Part shown: one piece after another, positions 7,702-10,469 of the stretch
Layout: the number at the start of each line of letters is the position of its first letter
Position numbering within the stretch: the first letter of the stretch is position 1
From: Helicostylum pulchrum
Taxonomy: Eukaryota > Mucoromycota > Mucoromycetes > Mucorales > Mucoraceae
Assembly (NCBI GenBank): GCA_025677825.1
Contig: JAIXMO010000159.1
Location: 1 to 10,469 of the forward strand
DNA: 10,469 nt
Direction: 5' to 3'
The notes under the pieces: generated by a model
The model's database searches: none
What the model saw: the letters and a program-made list of their open reading frames with translations, nothing else
What the model was told of the DNA's origin: nothing
Made by a program: the position numbers and the translations under genes

Positions 7702-8550
7702 ATGGCTTCATATAATATCAATTTATATGTTAGAATAAAAAAGGTAAAGTATATACATTTATTAAAAAAAATAAAAAAACTAGAAAATAAAGTACATTTA
7801 TTAAAACGAGAAAATCTATGCTATAAATCTTTTAACAGACCTATTTCAAATAGCTTCAAAAATACACCGGAAGTTCAAAATAAAGATAATAAATATATTA
7901 CGGAAGAAAAATATGAACTAGATAATGATGATACAGATGATGATATGCCAGAATTAATTGAGAATATTGAAACAGATGATTCTATATCCATTTATAAGAA
8001 AAAAACGATTAATAATACAGCATATATAAAAACTATAGAAAATAATAATAATAATAATAGCAATAAAGATATTATGGAAGAAGACTATGAATTAGATAGT
8101 GAAGAAACTGATGATTATATGCCAGAATTAATTGAGAATTTAGAAAAAGATAGAAATAAAGATAACAAAAGAAATAAATATAAAAAATTAGATAATAAGA
8201 AAGAGGTTATAAAAGTTATAAATAAATTAAAAGATAATTTAACGAAATTAAAGAAAAATAATGACCTATACGAAAAAATAAAAGCTAATAATAGAAATAC
8301 ATTAGAAACATTTGCTAATATATTTTACAGATATACTAATAATGAAATAAATGATGATTATATTACAGATGTTTCAAAAATATATGACAAAAATAAATCA
8401 AGATTTCTAAAAAATACAGAAATAAGCTATCTAATATATAGTAATGAAAAATTAATAAACAGTGACTATATATTCTCATTGTATACTTTTAATTCACTTA
8501 AAAAAACATCATTAAACGGATTAATTAATTCTATTAATAACCTATTGTGA
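7702..8550 (+). CDS. Uncharacterised accessory protein of the Merlin-like element, 282 aa
   Basis: An intact frame from ATG 7702 to the stop at 8548-8550, 53 bases after the transposase stop and 54 bases before the element's end, on the same strand and with the same extreme A-richness. I recognise no family. Visible parts: a basic, probably coiled-coil N-terminus (residues about 10-40, IHLLKKIKKLENKVHLLKRE); an acidic module present twice (about 68-93 and 126-150), each with YELD, several Asp/Glu and MPELIEN; a six-Asn run between the modules (8041-8058); a Lys/Asn-rich helical middle (about 150-205); and a less biased C-terminal segment ending SLNGLINSINNLL. No membrane segment or signal peptide is seen. 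DDMPELIE-like acidic strings occur in chaperone-like and chromatin-associated proteins, but that gives no function here. A role in DNA binding or as partner of the transposase is a guess. Confidence 0.72.
   Translation: MASYNINLYVRIKKVKYIHLLKKIKKLENKVHLLKRENLCYKSFNRPISNSFKNTPEVQNKDNKYITEEKYELDNDDTDDDMPELIENIETDDSISIYKKKTINNTAYIKTIENNNNNNSNKDIMEEDYELDSEETDDYMPELIENLEKDRNKDNKRNKYKKLDNKKEVIKVINKLKDNLTKLKKNNDLYEKIKANNRNTLETFANIFYRYTNNEINDDYITDVSKIYDKNKSRFLKNTEISYLIYSNEKLINSDYIFSLYTFNSLKKTSLNGLINSINNLL
8041..8058 (+). repeat. (AAT)6 microsatellite, poly-Asn in the accessory gene
   Basis: Six AAT triplets in frame encode six Asn between the two acidic modules. Length changes by whole triplets would keep the frame open. 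Confidence 0.95.
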
Positions 8551-8574
8551 ATATCTAAATTTATATAAAAAAGA

Positions 8575-8604
8575 TAAACCTGAGACCTAAAATGATAATG
8601 ACCC
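8575..8604 (-). repeat. Right terminal inverted repeat (degenerate)
   Basis: Read inward from 8604 it begins GGGTCATTATC and shares the outer GG, several spaced positions and TCTCA with the left end. The match is low enough that one end may have diverged or been recruited secondarily. Confidence 0.6.
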
Positions 8605-8612
8605 GTTCAGAT
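8605..8612. repeat. Right copy of 8-bp target-site duplication (GTTCAGAT)
   Basis: Perfect match to 6690-6697. Read on the minus strand it encodes part of the NWWYLN junction of the DIRS RT, in frame with the sequence beyond the left copy. Confidence 0.92.
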
Positions 8613-9205
8613 ACCACCAGTTCAGTTCGTCGAGGCTGGCTTGGTCCCAGTCCCGTTCGTTCTTTACCATTTGGTTCTTGTAATATGACAGATGGCGAGT
8701 GTACAGTCGTGCCGGGAAAATTGCAAAAGTTGCTGCTTGAATACGCATAGTCAAACTGTGAATTACCTGAGGAGATTGTCGATGTGGTTTGTCCAAGACT
8801 TGTTTGATTGATCGACGAATATCTCTCAGTTTTTTCAGAGGTAGAGATGCGGTCATCGTCTGGGTGTTCAATATATAGCCCAGATGTTCCAATTGTTGCG
8901 TAGGATGCAGAACTGATTTCTTGACATTGACGATCCAGCCTAGATGTTGTAAGAGATCCACTACCTGTTGGACTTGTTGCATTGCTAGTTCTTTGGAGCT
9001 TGCGGCCAAAATCCAGTCGTTGAGATAAGCTGATATTTTGAATCCCTGAGAACGGAAGTGTTCCAAGATTGGTCTGCAAACTTTGGTGAAGACAAATGGA
9101 CTGGAGGATAATCCGAATGCGGTCGTGCAAAATTGATATACCTGAGTTTTCCATTTTAGTCGTAGGAATCTGCGTGAGTTGGGATGGAGGCTGTCATGAA
9201 CCGAA
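8613..9205 (-). pseudogene. DIRS-like reverse transcriptase, central part
   Basis: An open stretch on the minus strand carries, in order, HPNSRRFLRLKW, VYQFCTTAFGLSSSPFVFTK (motif B region), ILEHFRSQGFK, the polymerase active-site block ISAYLNDWILAASS, LLQHLGWIVNVKKS, LEHLGYILNTQTM, VIHSLTMRIQAATFAIFPAR and LDELNWWYLN. These are the usual landmarks of DIRS RT. The active-site YxDD reads YLND: the first Asp codon is AAC (9019-9021) where GAC is expected, a single G-to-A change that should abolish catalysis. The first catalytic Asp, in motif A, and everything before it are missing; text stops matching at about 9195-9215. The block ends at 8605-8612, where the transposon insertion interrupts it. 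Confidence 0.88.
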
Positions 9206-9496
9206 GTGTAGATCCGTCAGATGCCGGTTTTCCTGGATCTTTTGTGTAATGTTATGCATGTTACATGAATGACAGGCCGGAATATCTAATATCCTCGTCC
9301 CAAGTACCAACACCCTGTACCCAGTACCTTGTACTCTTGTACTCCGGTACCCCGTCCCCTTGTACCCAGTTTCCTTGCTCAGCATCTATTCCCATGCTTC
9401 CATGCTCAGCATCTATTCTCACGTTCCTTGTATCCAGTTCCCATGCTTCTTGTACTCTGTCTTAATACTTGACATTAATAGTTGTCATTTAATATA
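9206..9496. repeat. GTAC-rich degenerate minisatellite and unassigned flank
   Basis: Between the truncated DIRS RT and the second Tc1 copy, GTAC occurs at 9304, 9317, 9324, 9331, 9339, 9347, 9362 and 9452, set in TTGTACTC, CTGTACCCAG and CGGTACCCCG contexts at irregular 7- to 15-base steps. A 27-bp unit starting TGCTCAGCATCTATTC lies in tandem at 9376 and 9403. The stretch 9206-9300 holds nothing I recognise. Short open frames over this array are repeat artefacts. Confidence 0.75.
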
Positions 9497-10469
9497 CTGT
9501 GAGGGGAAAAATGGTATGATTCCGATTGTGAAATTACATGTTTTACTCCCTATTTTTTTGGTGTGTACTTTAAAACTTGGTAAATTATGTCATATTGGAA
9601 GATTCAATGTGGCTTTTAAACAACATATTATTTGTAAAGAACTATTTAGTAAAATACGAAATGTCAAGGAATAAAGTAAAATATCGAGTTTTATTAAAAT
9701 ATTGAAAATGTTTCAATAGCGAGTTGCTCCTCCGTTAGCCTTGATCACTTCTTCAGTTCGAGCTGGCACATGTTAATGCATATAAGACAGTCTCTCAAAT
9801 AAATTTATATCATTCCTTCTCGATTCTATCTGCTAGTTCCTCCTTGGTTGTAGGACTTATTCGGTATTTATTTAGCCGACGCTGTAATTGATACCGCAGT
9901 CGTTTTAACGGATTCGAATTTGGACTTTGCAGGAGCCAGTAATACAGTATTCACGAGAAACTATTGTTACTAAACCACTGTTTTGGAACCGTAGAAGCGT
10001 ACGGGATTGCATTATTTGCTGGAAATGCATGGCATTTGGAGTCATGTCAAAGTGGTCAAGTGTGTCTATTAAAGATATACCTAAACGTTTCACGTACTCC
10101 TTTGATTTAACGGCTCCATCAATGATTGGATTACCATAACAGGATCCTTTTTCTGTTATGCAACTCCATAAGAGGACTCCTCCACCATGTCCTTGTACTT
10201 GAGGCTCCGTTTGGTGAGGTCGCAAGATTTTGTCACCATCTGACCAATAAAAAGAATTCCTATCTGATCCCCACCTATTAACTCAGGCGTCGTCAGAGAA
10301 CACCTATTGACGCCACTGGTCCCTTGTATAATACTTATGTATTTTAAGTCTCGGCCAGACAACGCCTCATGTTCTTTATACTAACGAAACTAGTTTGACC
10401 TTCCTTTTAGCCTAGAGCCCAATTTTTCGGAGAGACTTTCGAATGCCACTCAATGACATCTCTACATTC
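9497..10469 (-). mobile_element. Second Tc1/mariner-like element, decayed, 3' part
   Basis: Minus-strand transposase text runs from the right edge to a stop at 9713-9715. About 216 bases further, the sequence reads CCCCTCACAG then TA (9495-9496). This resembles the end of the other Tc1 copy (CGGGTCACTG then TA), and the stop-to-end distance is similar (216 versus 239 bases). The N-terminal part and other end lie outside the window. It is a different, more diverged lineage from the copy at 4817. Confidence 0.65.
9713..10469 (-). pseudogene. Tc1/mariner transposase remnant, C-terminal two-thirds
   Basis: In order on the minus strand: an SGIRKSLRKIGL-like DNA-binding tail, QWRQ-stop-VFSDDA with the first catalytic Asp, NSFYWSDGDK, HGGGVLLWSCIT, NPIIDGAVKSKEYVKRLG, then the second catalytic site, where FQQ is followed by a one-base loss that removes the Asp codon and shifts the frame. 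After that come PKQWFSNNSFS, SPNSNPLKRLRYQLQRRLN, SPTTKEELADRIE and the terminal PARTEEVIKANGGATRY. In-frame stops interrupt it before VFSDD, after DDA, and several more times near the C-terminus. In the third catalytic motif, usually SPDLNPIEN, Asp is Asn and the Glu is Lys. The enzyme is dead on at least three counts. Confidence 0.88.

Larger units (their letters stand above)
6698..8604 (+). mobile_element. Merlin/IS1016-like DNA transposon with transposase and an accessory gene (1907 bp)
   Basis: The insert is bounded by GTTCAGAT on both sides and splits a DIRS RT-RNase H frame that reads through perfectly once the insert is set aside, so both edges are fixed to the base. Both ends begin GG when read inward (GGATGTATCCCAA and GGGTCATTATCAT). 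The first 30 bases of the ends match at about 17 positions without gaps, so the terminal repeats are degenerate. Contents: a frameshifted zinc-ribbon DDE transposase (6771-7648), then an intact 282-codon frame (7702-8550), both on the plus strand. The whole insert is far more AT-rich than the DIRS sequence around it. Merlin elements usually carry only a transposase, so the second gene is unusual. Confidence 0.9.
6088..9205 (-). mobile_element. DIRS-like retrotransposon fragment (RT, RNase H, C-terminal block), split by an insertion
   Basis: Minus-strand protein text in two blocks, 8613-9205 and 6088-6697, forms one DIRS-type RT-RNase H once the intervening 1907-bp insert and one 8-bp duplication are left out. 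DIRS elements use a tyrosine recombinase rather than an integrase; that gene is not in the window. The fragment is cut on both sides: upstream of RT motif A it meets GTAC-rich repeats, and downstream it ends at the Tc1 right end. The base composition is clearly richer in G+C than the insert. Confidence 0.82.

Noticed and set aside
8561..9154. 197-residue minus-strand frame overlapping the DIRS RT
   Set aside because: It is out of frame with the recognisable RT motifs (8587-9066 and upstream) and matches nothing.
9265..9674. Two plus-strand Ser/Cys/Pro-rich small frames (66 and 104 aa)
   Set aside because: They are produced by the GTAC and CAGCATCTATT repeats and the adjoining Tc1 3' region; no family resemblance.

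Overview
The window looks like a repeat-rich, AT-rich stretch of a eukaryotic genome built almost entirely of nested, mostly broken transposable elements. I see no host gene, rRNA, tRNA or CRISPR array. The element set (a Ty3/gypsy Gag with a CxFH..HxxxxC plus CxxCGxxG..HEC knuckle pair, DIRS-type RT-RNase H, Tc1/mariner DD34E, a Merlin/IS1016-like element) and the protein style suggest an early-diverging fungus, most likely Mucoromycota. That is inference from family resemblance only.

Layout, left to right. (1) 1..~3407, minus strand: the 5' part of a Ty3/gypsy retrotransposon. A probable 5' LTR with internal tandem repeats (about 2984-3407) is followed by gag and protease (2817 down to about 726), then a reverse transcriptase shredded by frameshifts that runs off the left edge. 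(2) 3408-4700: AT-rich, poly-T-rich DNA with no convincing gene, a diverged direct repeat, two hairpins and one small coding-like patch. (3) ~4700-6087, plus strand: a Tc1-family transposon. Its 343-residue transposase frame has a full DD34E triad and only two in-frame stops. Its right end abuts a TA. (4) 6088-~9205, minus strand: a truncated DIRS-like element (RT, RNase H and the conserved C-terminal block). It is split by a very AT-rich 1907-bp insert at 6698-8604. (5) That insert is a Merlin/IS1016-like DNA transposon with a perfect 8-bp target duplication (GTTCAGAT). Removing the insert and one duplication restores the DIRS reading frame exactly. It carries a frameshifted DDE transposase and, unusually, a second intact 282-aa gene of unknown function with a duplicated acidic module. 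(6) ~9206-9496: a GTAC-rich degenerate minisatellite. (7) 9497-10469, minus strand: a second, much more decayed Tc1/mariner copy running off the right edge.

The genes do not form a pathway. The order of events that can be read is: DIRS-like insertion; Merlin-like insertion into it; Tc1 insertion or abutment at its 3' side; decay of all copies. Several visible lesions are explained by single C-to-T or G-to-A changes, as expected from cytosine deamination or a RIP-like process. Others are one-base shifts at homopolymers, which could be decay or assembly error. The best candidate for something undescribed is the two-gene Merlin-like element and its accessory protein.
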